From: Sediminibacterium sp. FEMGT703S
Lineage (GTDB): Bacteria; Bacteroidota; Bacteroidia; Chitinophagales; Chitinophagaceae
Length of the DNA stretch: 64,000 nucleotides
NCBI GenBank assembly: GCA_002786355.1
Contig: PGCO01000002.1
Coordinates: 1-64,000, forward strand
Reading direction: 5' to 3'
The position numbers and the translations under genes were made by a program. A model generated the notes under the pieces. The model was not told where the DNA came from and searched no databases. It saw nothing but the letters and a program-made list of their open reading frames with translations. Of this stretch, positions 1 to 9,390 are shown piece after piece. Within the stretch, counting starts at the first letter, position 1. Every line of letters begins with the position of its first letter.

Positions 1-103
1 TTAACCCCTAATCAAGTGCTACAACAAAAAATTGCACTTATTACTTGAACTTAGAATGTATAATTTAAAACAAATTTTCGATTATTCGGAACGCCAATAT
101 TGA

Positions 104-2032
104 TTATCGAAGTATTACTGTGCCTAATTGTTGTGTTATCGCAATTTCAAATTCTTTTAATTGCTTGTGCAATTGCATTAATTTAATTTGCTCTTCATAA
201 GTAGCAAACTCCATATCTCGTTGATTTTGCTCAAACATTTTCTTGATCTTACGAAGTTTAAAATAATTTAAACTCATTTCAGTATCTGCAACAGAAATAT
301 CTTTATTTACAATATTCATATTGGGCAATATTTCATCCCAACGATTACTCAATTCAAATGGGAACATCGAAATATTGATTAACAATTGTCTTACCTGTTC
401 ATCTTCATGATACAGCATCGACTTGGTAGTGGGCTCTAATCCTTTATTGTACCAATCCTTGTATAAATCAATTAGTTTTTCGTAGTCTGGATTTTCTAAT
501 GGATAATTTTCTAATTGCTCAAATATATATGCAGCAATGGTTTGCGCTTCGTTGTAGTTTTTTAATCCATACTCAAACAATACCCGAATCACATTTTTTT
601 CTACCTGATCATCTTGTTGTAAAAGCAATTGCCCTTCATCAAAAGATTGATCTGTTTGAAAAGAATCTTGTTGAATAAACGCCGCTTCATCAAAAGGCAA
701 TTTTTTCTCTTCCTTAGATATTTTATCGCGTTTAAATTTATTGACCAAGTTGGTAAAACCTGCTTCATCAACCTTCAATAATGAAGCGCATTGTTTTATA
801 TAATCTTGTTGACGAGTAAAATCTTCGGCCTTACTAATCTTACTAAGCGTTTCTGCAATTTGATTAACAATGCTGCTCTTTTTATTAACATCATTGCCCG
901 CTTCTTTTAATAAAACTTCTAATTGAAAGAGGATAAAGTCTTTCTTAGATTGTGCAATAAATTCGTTGAATGCAGTAGTACCAACTTTATTTACATAACT
1001 ATCGGGGTCTTCTCCGTCAGGAATCAATACCAACCGAACGTTGAGGCCTTCTTCAATAGCCAGGTCTAATCCACGCAGTGCTGCTTTGATTCCTGCACTA
1101 TCACCATCATAAATAATCGTCAGATTATTGGTATATTTTTTTACCAATCTTAACTGATCCATAGTTAATGAAGTACCCCCGCTGGCCACCACATTTTCGA
1201 TGCCTGCTTGGTGTAAGCTCACCACATCGGTATAACCCTCTACCAATAAACATTCATCTGCTTTATCAATCGCTTGCCTTGCAAAATAAGATCCGTATAA
1301 GATTTTACTTTTACTATAAACTTCATTCTCAGGAGTATTGATGTACTTTGGCGCTCTATCTGCTTTGCCAATTACCCTTGCTCCAAAGCCAATAATTTTT
1401 CCGGTATTATTATGAATGGGAAAAATAATTCTTCCCCTATAATTATCTACCAACTCTTCGTTTCTTAAAGCAACCAAACCTGTTTTCGGTAAAAGCTCTT
1501 TATTAAATTGATTGGCCACCAAAGCCTTAGTTAATGTGTCTTTTCCTTCGGGATTATAACCGACTTGAAATTTTCGCAACACTTCTTCTCTAAAGCCTCT
1601 TTCTTTCAAATAGGAGAGGGCAATCAGATTCCCTTCTTCTGAATCAAACAAATGTTCTGCAAAAAACTTTTGCGCAAATGAATTAATGGCGTGCAAGCTT
1701 TCTGCCATTTGAACTTGCTGCAATTGCTCCGGTGATTGTTGTGTTTCTTCTACTTCTATATTATATCGAGTAGCCAACCATTTGAGCGCTTCTACATAAC
1801 TGTATTTCTCATGCTCCATTAAAAAGGTAATGGTGTTGCCGCTTTTGCCACATCCAAAACATTTATAAATTTCCTTTGCAGGAGAAACAGTGAATGAAGG
1901 AGATTTTTCTCCATGAAAAGGGCAGAGGCCTAAATAATTAGTGCCCCTTTTTTTGAGCTTTACAAATTCACCCACTACATCAATAATGTCTATTCTGCTG
2001 GTAATCTGTTGTATTGTATTCGGTGATATCAT
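104..2032 (-). CDS. dnaG: DNA primase DnaG
   Basis: Makes the RNA primers for chromosome replication, working with the replicative helicase. The 642-residue protein has the full DnaG layout. An N-terminal CHC2 zinc-binding domain has ligands C37, H40, C58 and C61 (CPFH, then CFGC). A central catalytic core follows, with a TOPRIM segment around residues 255-340 carrying the acidic motifs LLVEGYTDV and IIYDGDSAG. The C-terminal region of about 200 residues is divergent, as expected for the helicase-binding part. The start ATG at 2032 puts the zinc domain at the usual distance. The gene is divergent from the DeoR regulator with about 100 bases between them. No terminator is visible in the 103 bases downstream. 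Confidence 0.97.
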   Translation of the reverse strand: MISPNTIQQITSRIDIIDVVGEFVKLKKRGTNYLGLCPFHGEKSPSFTVSPAKEIYKCFGCGKSGNTITFLMEHEKYSYVEALKWLATRYNIEVEETQQSPEQLQQVQMAESLHAINSFAQKFFAEHLFDSEEGNLIALSYLKERGFREEVLRKFQVGYNPEGKDTLTKALVANQFNKELLPKTGLVALRNEELVDNYRGRIIFPIHNNTGKIIGFGARVIGKADRAPKYINTPENEVYSKSKILYGSYFARQAIDKADECLLVEGYTDVVSLHQAGIENVVASGGTSLTMDQLRLVKKYTNNLTIIYDGDSAGIKAALRGLDLAIEEGLNVRLVLIPDGEDPDSYVNKVGTTAFNEFIAQSKKDFILFQLEVLLKEAGNDVNKKSSIVNQIAETLSKISKAEDFTRQQDYIKQCASLLKVDEAGFTNLVNKFKRDKISKEEKKLPFDEAAFIQQDSFQTDQSFDEGQLLLQQDDQVEKNVIRVLFEYGLKNYNEAQTIAAYIFEQLENYPLENPDYEKLIDLYKDWYNKGLEPTTKSMLYHEDEQVRQLLINISMFPFELSNRWDEILPNMNIVNKDISVADTEMSLNYFKLRKIKKMFEQNQRDMEFATYEEQIKLMQLHKQLKEFEIAITQQLGTVILR

Positions 2033-2095
2033 ATTGCGGACAGCAAAATTAGGTAAGCGAGGGCGTAAAGGGATTGTTAGGTGAAAATAAAATTA

Positions 2096-2128
2096 TTTGC
2101 GTGATTATGCGGGAACTTATTAATTTTA
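2096..2128 (+). promoter_or_regulatory. Candidate Bacteroidota promoter for the DeoR-family gene
   Basis: A TTTG at 2096-2099 is followed, after 21 bases, by TAATTTTA at 2121-2128. This resembles the Bacteroidota -33/-7 pattern (TTG, about 20 bases, TAnnTTTG) with one mismatch in the last base. The -7 box would lie only a few bases before the ATG at 2132, implying a nearly leaderless transcript. That makes the call tentative. Confidence 0.3.
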
Positions 2129-2131
2129 GAG

Positions 2132-2878
2132 ATGCTTAAAAAAGAACGCCAAGCCTATATCATACAGCAAATCAATATTCATAACAAAGTATTATCATCT
2201 GACCTTTGTGTGCAATTAGACGTTTCTGAAGATACGGTACGCAGAGACCTGCAAGAATTAGCCGAAGAAGGAAAGCTGATGAAAGTGCATGGCGGTGCTT
2301 TAGCTAAGTCCTTTCATTTCACTATTGAAAGTAAGCAAGTATACTCTTTACCTGAGAAAAAAATCATTGCCCATAAAGCCATCGACCTCATTAAAGATGG
2401 CATGTTGGTGGTTATTTCAGGCGGCACTACCATGCGTGAGCTAGTGAATATGCTCCCCCCAGACCTAACGGCCACTTTTGTTACCACCAATGTACCCATT
2501 GCATTAGAATTATTAGAACACCCCAATGCGGAAGTCATTTTCTTGGGAAACAAACTATTAAAAAGTGCCCAAATGGCTGTTGGGGCAGAAGTAGTTCAAA
2601 GATTGGGACAAATTAAAGCAGATTTATGCCTTTTGGGTACAAATAGCATCGATTTAAACTTTGGCATTTCAGATTTAGAATGGGAAATCATTGAAGTAAA
2701 GAAAGCCATGATTGCCTGTGCCCAGAAAACAGTTTCTCTTGCCATTTCCGAAAAACTAAATTCTACCCAACGTTTACAGGTTTGTACACTAGATCAAGTA
2801 GATGTATTAATCACTGAATTAGCCCCTTCAGATGAAAAATTAATCCCTTACTCAAGGCGCGGTATAACAATTCTTTAA
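2132..2878 (+). CDS. DeoR/GlpR-family transcriptional regulator
   Basis: A 248-residue DNA-binding repressor of the type that responds to phosphorylated sugars. Residues 1-57 form the DeoR winged helix-turn-helix with the family signature VSEDTVRRDLQELAEEGKL followed by VHGGAL. Residues about 75-230 are the DeoRC effector domain, related to ribose-5-phosphate isomerase, with the phosphate-loop-like segment VISGGTTMRELV. It stands alone between dnaG and the SusC/SusD operon. The operon starts about 180 bases downstream on the same strand, so the regulator could control it, but there is no direct evidence. The effector cannot be named from sequence. Confidence 0.92.
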   Translation: MLKKERQAYIIQQINIHNKVLSSDLCVQLDVSEDTVRRDLQELAEEGKLMKVHGGALAKSFHFTIESKQVYSLPEKKIIAHKAIDLIKDGMLVVISGGTTMRELVNMLPPDLTATFVTTNVPIALELLEHPNAEVIFLGNKLLKSAQMAVGAEVVQRLGQIKADLCLLGTNSIDLNFGISDLEWEIIEVKKAMIACAQKTVSLAISEKLNSTQRLQVCTLDQVDVLITELAPSDEKLIPYSRRGITIL

Positions 2879-3061
2879 CTTAATGTAAATCATGCACTTA
2901 AATTCCCGCAAAAAATTCTGCAATAAGTTGCTGACAATTTTGTGCTTTTAACAGATGATTAACCATATATTTAGGGCATCAAATAAATTAATTAATGAAA
3001 TGCTAAAATTTTTTGCAGCTTTTTGCGATTAATTTTTGTCAATGAATTAAACACTGTAGTT

Positions 3062-6000
3062 ATGAGAAAACTCGCTTATGCCTGGAGGATTGCTTTTATG
3101 CTTTTCTTCCTTGTTATGAAAGTCTCTGCACAGGATATTACTCTAACAGGTAATGTATCTGATTTAGAAAAAGGCTCTGCTTTGGAGTCGGTTTCTATAC
3201 GTGTAGCTGGCAAATCGGTTGCAACCAAAACGGATGCTAAAGGTAATTTTACCATTAAAGCAGCCAAGGGTCAAACTTTATTAATTACTTCGTTGGGTTT
3301 TGAATCGCAGCGAGTTTTTGTAAAAGATGATCAAAAAATCATTGTACGCTTAAAAGCTGAATCTTCTGAACTTGAAGATGTAGTAGTAGTTGCGATGGAC
3401 CAGAAAAGAAAGCCTCGCGAATTGGGGTACTCTACTCAACAAGTAAAGGGGTCTGAAATACAAGAAACACAAAGAGATAATTTTATCAACAGTTTGCAAG
3501 GTCGTGTTGCAGGGCTTACTGTAAATCCTACATCAGGTACTGTTGGGGCATCTTCGCAAATTGTACTGCGTGGATTTAACTCGCTGTCTTTGAGTAACCA
3601 ACCACTATTTGTGGTGGATGGTGTTATTATGGATAACTCTTCTTTTGATGAAACATCTGATGGTGGAAGAGGAGTTGGTTTGGCTTCAGATAGACCGAAT
3701 AGAGGAAGTGATTATAGTAATAGAGTTTCCGATTTAAATCCGAATGATATTGAAAATGTTACCGTATTGAAAGGACCTGAAGCTACCGCTTTATATGGTA
3801 GCCAAGCAAGTTCTGGTGCAATTGTAATTACCACTCGTAAGGCAAAAACCAGCAAATTAGCCATTCAATATGATAATGCATTTAGAGTACAAGTATTAAA
3901 CCGTTTTCCCCCAACATTTGATGGTTATACCAATGGTACCAATAATACCCCTACTAATATCTTCCGTTATTTCGGTCCGGCTTATCCTGCTGGCACTAGA
4001 TTATTTGATAATATTGGTTCTTTTTTTAGAAACGGTAAATCTCAAACCCATAACCTTGGGGTAGATTTTGGTATCAAAAAATCAATTTTTCGTTTTTCTG
4101 CTACTTATTTGAAGCAGGAAGGTGTGGTTCCTAATAATGATCAGGAAAGAATCAATTTGAGCTTGCGTAATACTACTAAAATTGCTAAGTGGTTAGAAAT
4201 AACTCCTGCAATTGCTTACACCAGAACCAACACGGCTAAAGTATTGCGTTCTGCAGGTGGTTATTTACTCGGTTTAATGCAATATCCCAATACTATTGAT
4301 GTGAATAATTCTGAAGACGATGGTGGAAATAAATTACCATTGTTTTCTGCTAATGCTAATGGTGAAGTAGACAATCCACTTTGGAACGTAGCTAATAACA
4401 GAGGCCGTGATCAAACAGATCGTTTGTTTTCTTCTTTAGGGGTAAATATCAACCCCACCAAATGGTTAAGCATCACTGGACGTTTCGGATACGATACTTA
4501 TAAAACAATTGGATACCAAAACTTCCACCCACAGTCTTTCTTTGTATCAACTGCATTAAGAGGTTCTCAGGACAATTATTGGAATACTTATAAAGGCTAC
4601 AATCATACCATTAATGCTACAGCAAAGAAAACTTTTGGAGACTTTAGTTTCCGTGCAATGGCCGGAACGATGTGGCAAGATTATAGAACTGAAGTGTTTG
4701 CTGTAAGTGGTAATAACGTTGCTGATCCTAATAGAACAGATACTAATAATACTGCTCCCAATTCTAGACTACGTTTATTACGCAATAATTTCGGAGAACC
4801 GAACTTGCGTTTATTAAGACAAATAGCATTCTTTGGTGAATTTGCAGTGAGTTATAAAAATTTATTATTCTTTAACTACTCTCATCGCTTTGAATCTGCT
4901 TCTACATTACCTGCAGCTAACAGAAATTATAACTATCCTGGTTTAAGCTTAAGTGCTATCATGACCGATATCTTGCCAGTTCTTAAGAAAAGCGGGGTAT
5001 TCAATTATTGGAAACTAAGGGGGTCTATGGCTAATACTGCTCGTTTAAATACGCCTTATTCTACTCAATCTGTATTTGTAAACAATTTTGGTAGTGCGAA
5101 CGGTCCTGCATTTTCTTATGGATTTACCAATAACAATCCAGACTTACAGCCAGAGCGTCAAAGCACTTTTGAAATTGGTACTGAATTCAAATTCTTGAAG
5201 AACAGACTAAGCATTGATGCAACGTATTACAATACCTTAACCAAAGGTCAAATCATTGAAAATATGCGTTTGAGTTATGGTACTGGCTTTGTCTTGAATA
5301 CACAAAATGCAGCTAGCACAAGAAATGAAGGGATAGAAATTGCCATTGACTACCAAGTAGTTCAAAAGAAAGACTTCGGTTGGAATACCCGTTTGAACTT
5401 TAATAGAATGTGGAATGCGGTGGTAGGTTTCCCAGCAAACGTTTCTGAATTTTATATTTCGGATACTTGGTTATTTGGAAATGCACGTGCCAGCGTATTA
5501 GGATTGGGTAGTCCAACCACAGGTATAGCTGCTTGGGGGTATTCGAGAAACAATGCCGGACAAATCTTAATCAATCCTTCTACTGGACTTCCATTTACTG
5601 ACGGATTATTCAAGTTAAGAGGTGACAGAAACCCTGCTTTCACTTTAGGGATTTTAAACTCATTGCGTTATAAAAATTGGCGTTTGAGTTTCTTATGGGA
5701 TTTGAAAATTGGGGGAGATATATTTAACGGAAATGAAATGTTCTTAACCAGTATTGGAAGAAGCAATAGAACTGCTGACCGTTTTACTCCTAGAGTAATT
5801 GAGGGAGTATTAAATGATGGTTTTGCAAATACTGCAACTCCAACTAGAAATACAATCTCGGTAATACCTGGATTTAATGACGCCTATTATACTGCAGGTC
5901 AAATGCCTGAAGAAGCATTCATTCAAAAGAATGTGAATTGGTTAAGAATGCGCGATATTACGTTAAGTTACTCATTAACAGACCGTGCATTGAGAAACTT

Positions 6001-6190
6001 AAATGGTATTAAATCTGCCAGCATTTTTATCACTGGAAACGATTTGTTCTTGATCACCAATTACATGGGTGCTGATCCTCAGGTGAGTGGAAATACTGCA
6101 GCAACCAGAGGGGTAGGTGCATTTGGGTTTGATTATGGAACCCTTGCAACACCTATTGGTTTAAATTTTGGGGTGAGAGTAGGTTTTTAA
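3062..6190 (+). CDS. SusC/RagA-family TonB-linked outer-membrane transporter
   Basis: Outer-membrane beta-barrel that imports a ligand captured by its SusD partner, energised by TonB. Translation can be extended upstream to 3023, but the ATG at 3062 gives a typical signal peptide (MRKLAYAWRIAFMLFFLVM, cleaved after VSAQ), so I use that start (1042 residues). A carboxypeptidase-D-like regulatory domain covers roughly residues 25-105 and ends in a SusC-type LEDVVVVA segment. The plug domain follows (INSLQGRVAGLTV, then VLRGFNSLSLSNQPLFVVDG), then the long barrel. The barrel ends at the C terminus with Phe (FGVRVGF), typical of outer-membrane proteins. It is the first gene of an operon with susD and two DUF4397 lipoproteins. 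No carbohydrate enzyme lies beside it, so the substrate is unknown and may not be a glycan. Confidence 0.95.
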   Translation: MRKLAYAWRIAFMLFFLVMKVSAQDITLTGNVSDLEKGSALESVSIRVAGKSVATKTDAKGNFTIKAAKGQTLLITSLGFESQRVFVKDDQKIIVRLKAESSELEDVVVVAMDQKRKPRELGYSTQQVKGSEIQETQRDNFINSLQGRVAGLTVNPTSGTVGASSQIVLRGFNSLSLSNQPLFVVDGVIMDNSSFDETSDGGRGVGLASDRPNRGSDYSNRVSDLNPNDIENVTVLKGPEATALYGSQASSGAIVITTRKAKTSKLAIQYDNAFRVQVLNRFPPTFDGYTNGTNNTPTNIFRYFGPAYPAGTRLFDNIGSFFRNGKSQTHNLGVDFGIKKSIFRFSATYLKQEGVVPNNDQERINLSLRNTTKIAKWLEITPAIAYTRTNTAKVLRSAGGYLLGLMQYPNTIDVNNSEDDGGNKLPLFSANANGEVDNPLWNVANNRGRDQTDRLFSSLGVNINPTKWLSITGRFGYDTYKTIGYQNFHPQSFFVSTALRGSQDNYWNTYKGYNHTINATAKKTFGDFSFRAMAGTMWQDYRTEVFAVSGNNVADPNRTDTNNTAPNSRLRLLRNNFGEPNLRLLRQIAFFGEFAVSYKNLLFFNYSHRFESASTLPAANRNYNYPGLSLSAIMTDILPVLKKSGVFNYWKLRGSMANTARLNTPYSTQSVFVNNFGSANGPAFSYGFTNNNPDLQPERQSTFEIGTEFKFLKNRLSIDATYYNTLTKGQIIENMRLSYGTGFVLNTQNAASTRNEGIEIAIDYQVVQKKDFGWNTRLNFNRMWNAVVGFPANVSEFYISDTWLFGNARASVLGLGSPTTGIAAWGYSRNNAGQILINPSTGLPFTDGLFKLRGDRNPAFTLGILNSLRYKNWRLSFLWDLKIGGDIFNGNEMFLTSIGRSNRTADRFTPRVIEGVLNDGFANTATPTRNTISVIPGFNDAYYTAGQMPEEAFIQKNVNWLRMRDITLSYSLTDRALRNLNGIKSASIFITGNDLFLITNYMGADPQVSGNTAATRGVGAFGFDYGTLATPIGLNFGVRVGF

Positions 6191-6207
6191 CTTGAAAAAT
6201 AGCTAAC

Positions 6208-7845
6208 ATGAAAAAATCATATATACATATTAAAACTTTGGTAACTCTTGTTTTTGCGGGGTTACTGATTTCTTCTTGTCAGAAGAAATTGGATGAGGCA
6301 TTCCCCAATCCTAATGCGGGTGTTCGTGTACCTGTTGAAACCCTATTGCCTGGTATTATCAGTAATATGGGCGGAAGTTCTTCTGCTGCGGGCTCTGCTT
6401 ATGGAACACAAAATGACGGCATGCAAATAGGACGGTATGTGCAATTTTGGGCTACCAATACAGCAGGTAATGCTTTCGATCAAATGGGAGGTGCCACAGG
6501 TGCCAGTGATTTGATGGGTTCTATTTGGGCTATGCATTATTACGGAATGGGGCAGAACCTCAAGCGCATGATGGAATGGTCTGCAACTGAAAAAAAATGG
6601 GATTATTTGGGCGTAGGACAAGCCATTTCTGCTTGGAGTTGGTTAACTACTGCTGAAATGTACGGCGACATAATTGTTCGTGAAGCATTTAGAGCAGACC
6701 AATTGGTGTTTAAATACGATGAACAATCATTGGTTTACGATACAGTAAGACAAATTTGTAGAGCAGCTATTGTTAATTTAAACAATACAGGTGATAGTGC
6801 TAGCCCTGCTAATTTAGCAAAGGGTGATGCCTATTTTTATAATGGAGATGTAAACAAATGGAAGAAATTTGTTTACGCGGTAATGGCTCGTTCATTTCAC
6901 CACTTAAGTAATAAAGCGTCTTATAATGCTGACTCTGTTATTTTTTATGGCAATTTGGCCATGAATGTAAATGCAGACAATGCAACCATGCGCTTTGCCA
7001 ATACAGGCATCACAGGAACTTCCAACTTCTTTGGTCCAGTTAGAAGCAATGTGGGCAGTATGAGACAAACTGAATATATCGTTAACTTAATGAATGGCAC
7101 CAATAGTAGATTCTTAGGGGCTGTAGATCCAAGAGCAGCTTACATCATACGTGAGAATCCAAATGGAAACTATAGAGGTATTAGACCCAATACCGGAACA
7201 AGTGGTTTAGTTGTGGCTGATCAACCTGCTAATTTTTGGGGTAGTGCATTTGCATCAACTGCGGCACCTACTTCAGATGCTGATGCTAGGTATATCTTTA
7301 AAAATGGTTCTCCATTTCCTATCATCACTGCAAGTGAAATTAAGTTTATGGTGGCAGAAGCACATTATCGTAAAGGAAATAAAGCTGCTGCGAGAACAGC
7401 ATATATTGATGGTATACGTTTGAGTTTTGATTTATTAATGAGTAATTATGGGTCAGCTGTTCCTTCGGCTAGAGTTATTACGGATGCTATAAGAGACAAC
7501 TATTTGGCTAATCCAATAGTAGTTCCCGCTGCAAGTGATTTAACCTTGTCTCATATTATGTTGCAGAAATATATTGCCCTTTATGGACATGGTATTCAGG
7601 AAACTTGGACAGATATGAGAAGGTTCCATTACACAGATGTAGAAGCAGGTCAAACTACACCAATATATGCCGATTTTGTTGTACCAACAGGCATTAATTT
7701 GTTTGCTAATAATAACGGAAAATTGGTTTACCGTGCAAGACCACGTTATAATTCTGAGTACTTATACAATGTAAGTGAGTTAACTAGAATTGGAGCAATA
7801 GAATTGGATTACCATACTTTAGAACAGTGGTTCTCTAAACCTTAA
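6208..7845 (+). CDS. SusD/RagB-family nutrient-binding lipoprotein
   Basis: Surface lipoprotein of 545 residues that pairs with the SusC transporter 17 bases upstream and captures its ligand. The N terminus is a lipoprotein signal (MKKSYIHIKTLVTLVFAGLL, lipobox ISSC at about residues 22-25). The body is rich in aromatic residues and Asn. It contains the helical segments EIKFMVAEAHYRKGNKAAARTAY and YIALYGHGIQETWTDMRRF, which are characteristic of the TPR-like fold of the SusD-like/SusD_RagB group. It looks complete. The absence of neighbouring glycosidases leaves the ligand undefined. Confidence 0.94.
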   Translation: MKKSYIHIKTLVTLVFAGLLISSCQKKLDEAFPNPNAGVRVPVETLLPGIISNMGGSSSAAGSAYGTQNDGMQIGRYVQFWATNTAGNAFDQMGGATGASDLMGSIWAMHYYGMGQNLKRMMEWSATEKKWDYLGVGQAISAWSWLTTAEMYGDIIVREAFRADQLVFKYDEQSLVYDTVRQICRAAIVNLNNTGDSASPANLAKGDAYFYNGDVNKWKKFVYAVMARSFHHLSNKASYNADSVIFYGNLAMNVNADNATMRFANTGITGTSNFFGPVRSNVGSMRQTEYIVNLMNGTNSRFLGAVDPRAAYIIRENPNGNYRGIRPNTGTSGLVVADQPANFWGSAFASTAAPTSDADARYIFKNGSPFPIITASEIKFMVAEAHYRKGNKAAARTAYIDGIRLSFDLLMSNYGSAVPSARVITDAIRDNYLANPIVVPAASDLTLSHIMLQKYIALYGHGIQETWTDMRRFHYTDVEAGQTTPIYADFVVPTGINLFANNNGKLVYRARPRYNSEYLYNVSELTRIGAIELDYHTLEQWFSKP

Positions 7846-7859
7846 TTACGACGATTAAA

Positions 7860-8603
7860 ATGAAAAATATGAAAATGAAACTTTTTTCTATAATAGCAGT
7901 AATTGGTTTGTTGACTGCTTGTAAAAAAGATTTTGATGGCAGAGCCACAGAATCAGTTGGCACAGATAACAAAGCATTTATTCGATTTGTTCCTGGAAGC
8001 TTAGCAGCTGCTAGAAATTTTATTACGCTTGATGGTGAAAGATTAAATGGAACCCCATTGGCAATGGGTGCAGTATTTCCAGGTGCTTCTACTATAACTG
8101 CGTTTGCTACAATTTTGCCTGGTGCTCGCACAATTAGAGTATTTGATAGTGCTGCAATTCCAATGCAAACTCCTGTAAGTGTTTCTGCAACATTTGATGC
8201 AGGAAAATTTTATACAGTTTATACGTATGATACCAGTAATGCGGTGAAAGCGTTGATTCAGAACGATGTATTTACCATTCCTTCTGATACAACTGCCAAT
8301 GTTAAGTTTGTCAATATTATTTACAGCTCTTCCGCTATTCCAAACGTGGATCTTTTTTCTAGAAGAAGACAGGCTAATATTGCAACCAATATTGCACCTT
8401 TAGGGTCTTCCACTTATATTCCTCATATCTCTGGTTTATCAGATACGCTTGAAGTAAGAGCTACTGGAACCACTACCGCACTTACAATAGTAAACGGATT
8501 CACTTTTAATGCTAAGAGAACCTATAATGTTGTATTCAGAGGAAGATACCAATCTACAACTGGAACAATGTCTAGAGGTATTACCATAATGGCTACTTAT
8601 TAA
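7860..8603 (+). CDS. DUF4397-like lipoprotein of the SusCD operon (first copy)
   Basis: A 247-residue predicted lipoprotein (signal LFSIIAVIGLLTAC, lipid-modified Cys at about residue 21) followed by beta-rich sequence. Two related halves each run from a strand such as AFIRFVPGSL or VKFVNIIYSS to a segment with the sense 'time to be spent in a usual strand' such as FDAGKFYTVYTY or FNAKRTYNVVFRG. This matches the DUF4397 immunoglobulin-like repeat. It begins 14 bases after susD and is probably cotranscribed. DUF4397 proteins have no established biochemical role. Here it may act as a surface accessory to the SusCD pair, which is inference from gene order only. Confidence 0.75.
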   Translation: MKNMKMKLFSIIAVIGLLTACKKDFDGRATESVGTDNKAFIRFVPGSLAAARNFITLDGERLNGTPLAMGAVFPGASTITAFATILPGARTIRVFDSAAIPMQTPVSVSATFDAGKFYTVYTYDTSNAVKALIQNDVFTIPSDTTANVKFVNIIYSSSAIPNVDLFSRRRQANIATNIAPLGSSTYIPHISGLSDTLEVRATGTTTALTIVNGFTFNAKRTYNVVFRGRYQSTTGTMSRGITIMATY

Positions 8604-8615
8604 TTGATTTATCAA

Positions 8616-9335
8616 ATGAATTTTATGAAAAAAAATATGCTATTCATTGCGGGATTATTTTCTGTACTACTTTTTACAAGTTGTGCAAAAGATCCAGCAG
8701 ATCCAGGATATGCTCAATATATGTTCATCAATGCAGCTCCTGATGTAGCTGCAGGATTAGACTTTTTTGTGGGCGATTTAAAACAAAATATTTTACCCAT
8801 TGCATTTGGGTCAAATACCATTTACAATAGTACTACACCAGGTGATAAACAAATCACAGTAAGAGTTGCAGGCCAACAAACTGTTTTTTCGGCAAATCGT
8901 TACAATGTGTCCGATTTAAGGGATCAACCTGCACGTTATACTTTATTGGCCGTGAATAAAATTCAGAATGCTGAGTTGGTGTGGATTCAAGATAATTTAA
9001 CTACCCCTGCAAATAATAAAGCCCATCTAAGAATTATACATGCTAGTGAAGATGCTCCTGCAGTGAATGCTTTTATTGGAACAGCTACTACGGCTTTGTA
9101 TCCAGCAGCAATTCCATTTAAAGGATCCACTAATTTTGTTGCACTAGATGCTACCTTATTAGGTACTTCTTACAGTATTCAAATTAGGAATGCTGCAACC
9201 AATGCACTTGTGAGAACACAACCTATGACAGCTGTTGCAGGTAAAATTTATACCATTGTAGTGAGAGGTTCTGTAACTCCTTCTCCATGGGTACCTACTA
9301 ATACAGTTTCGTCTACTTTAGTAGCCAATAACTAA
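8616..9335 (+). CDS. DUF4397 lipoprotein of the SusCD operon (second copy)
   Basis: Predicted surface or periplasmic lipoprotein with lipobox FTSC (Cys about 20 residues from the start). An in-frame TTG at 8604 lies directly after the previous stop codon. The ATGs at 8616 and 8625 fit a signal peptide better (MKKNMLFIAGLFSVLLFTSC), and I use 8616 (239 residues). Two tandem DUF4397 repeats are visible. The first begins YMFINAAPDVAAGLDFFVGD. The second begins LRIIHASEDAPAVNAFIG and ends KIYTIVVRG. This copy matches the family better than the preceding gene, and the two are probably old paralogues. A strong terminator follows immediately, so it ends the susC-susD operon. Confidence 0.82.
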   Translation: MNFMKKNMLFIAGLFSVLLFTSCAKDPADPGYAQYMFINAAPDVAAGLDFFVGDLKQNILPIAFGSNTIYNSTTPGDKQITVRVAGQQTVFSANRYNVSDLRDQPARYTLLAVNKIQNAELVWIQDNLTTPANNKAHLRIIHASEDAPAVNAFIGTATTALYPAAIPFKGSTNFVALDATLLGTSYSIQIRNAATNALVRTQPMTAVAGKIYTIVVRGSVTPSPWVPTNTVSSTLVANN

Positions 9336-9356
9336 AATTGAATACTTAGTATTTAA

Positions 9357-9390
9357 GTCTCAGTTGCTTTGCAGCTGAGACTTTTTATTT
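9357..9390. terminator. Bidirectional rho-independent terminator
   Basis: GTCTCAG at 9357-9363 pairs with CTGAGAC at 9375-9381, and an inner TGC/GCA pair closes a TTT loop. A run of T follows on the plus strand. It ends the susC operon. The T run overlaps the stop codon (9385-9387) of the convergent J-domain gene. Confidence 0.85.

Noticed and set aside
1..103. Possible end of a minus-strand gene at the window start
   Set aside because: The frame ending at positions 1-3 has another stop at 19-21, so it is not a coding tail. No hairpin terminator was seen either.
2940..2973. Possible promoter for susC (TTG and TATATTTA)
   Set aside because: The gap between the two boxes is 23 bases, longer than the usual 19-21, and the -7 box has a mismatch, so I do not list it.
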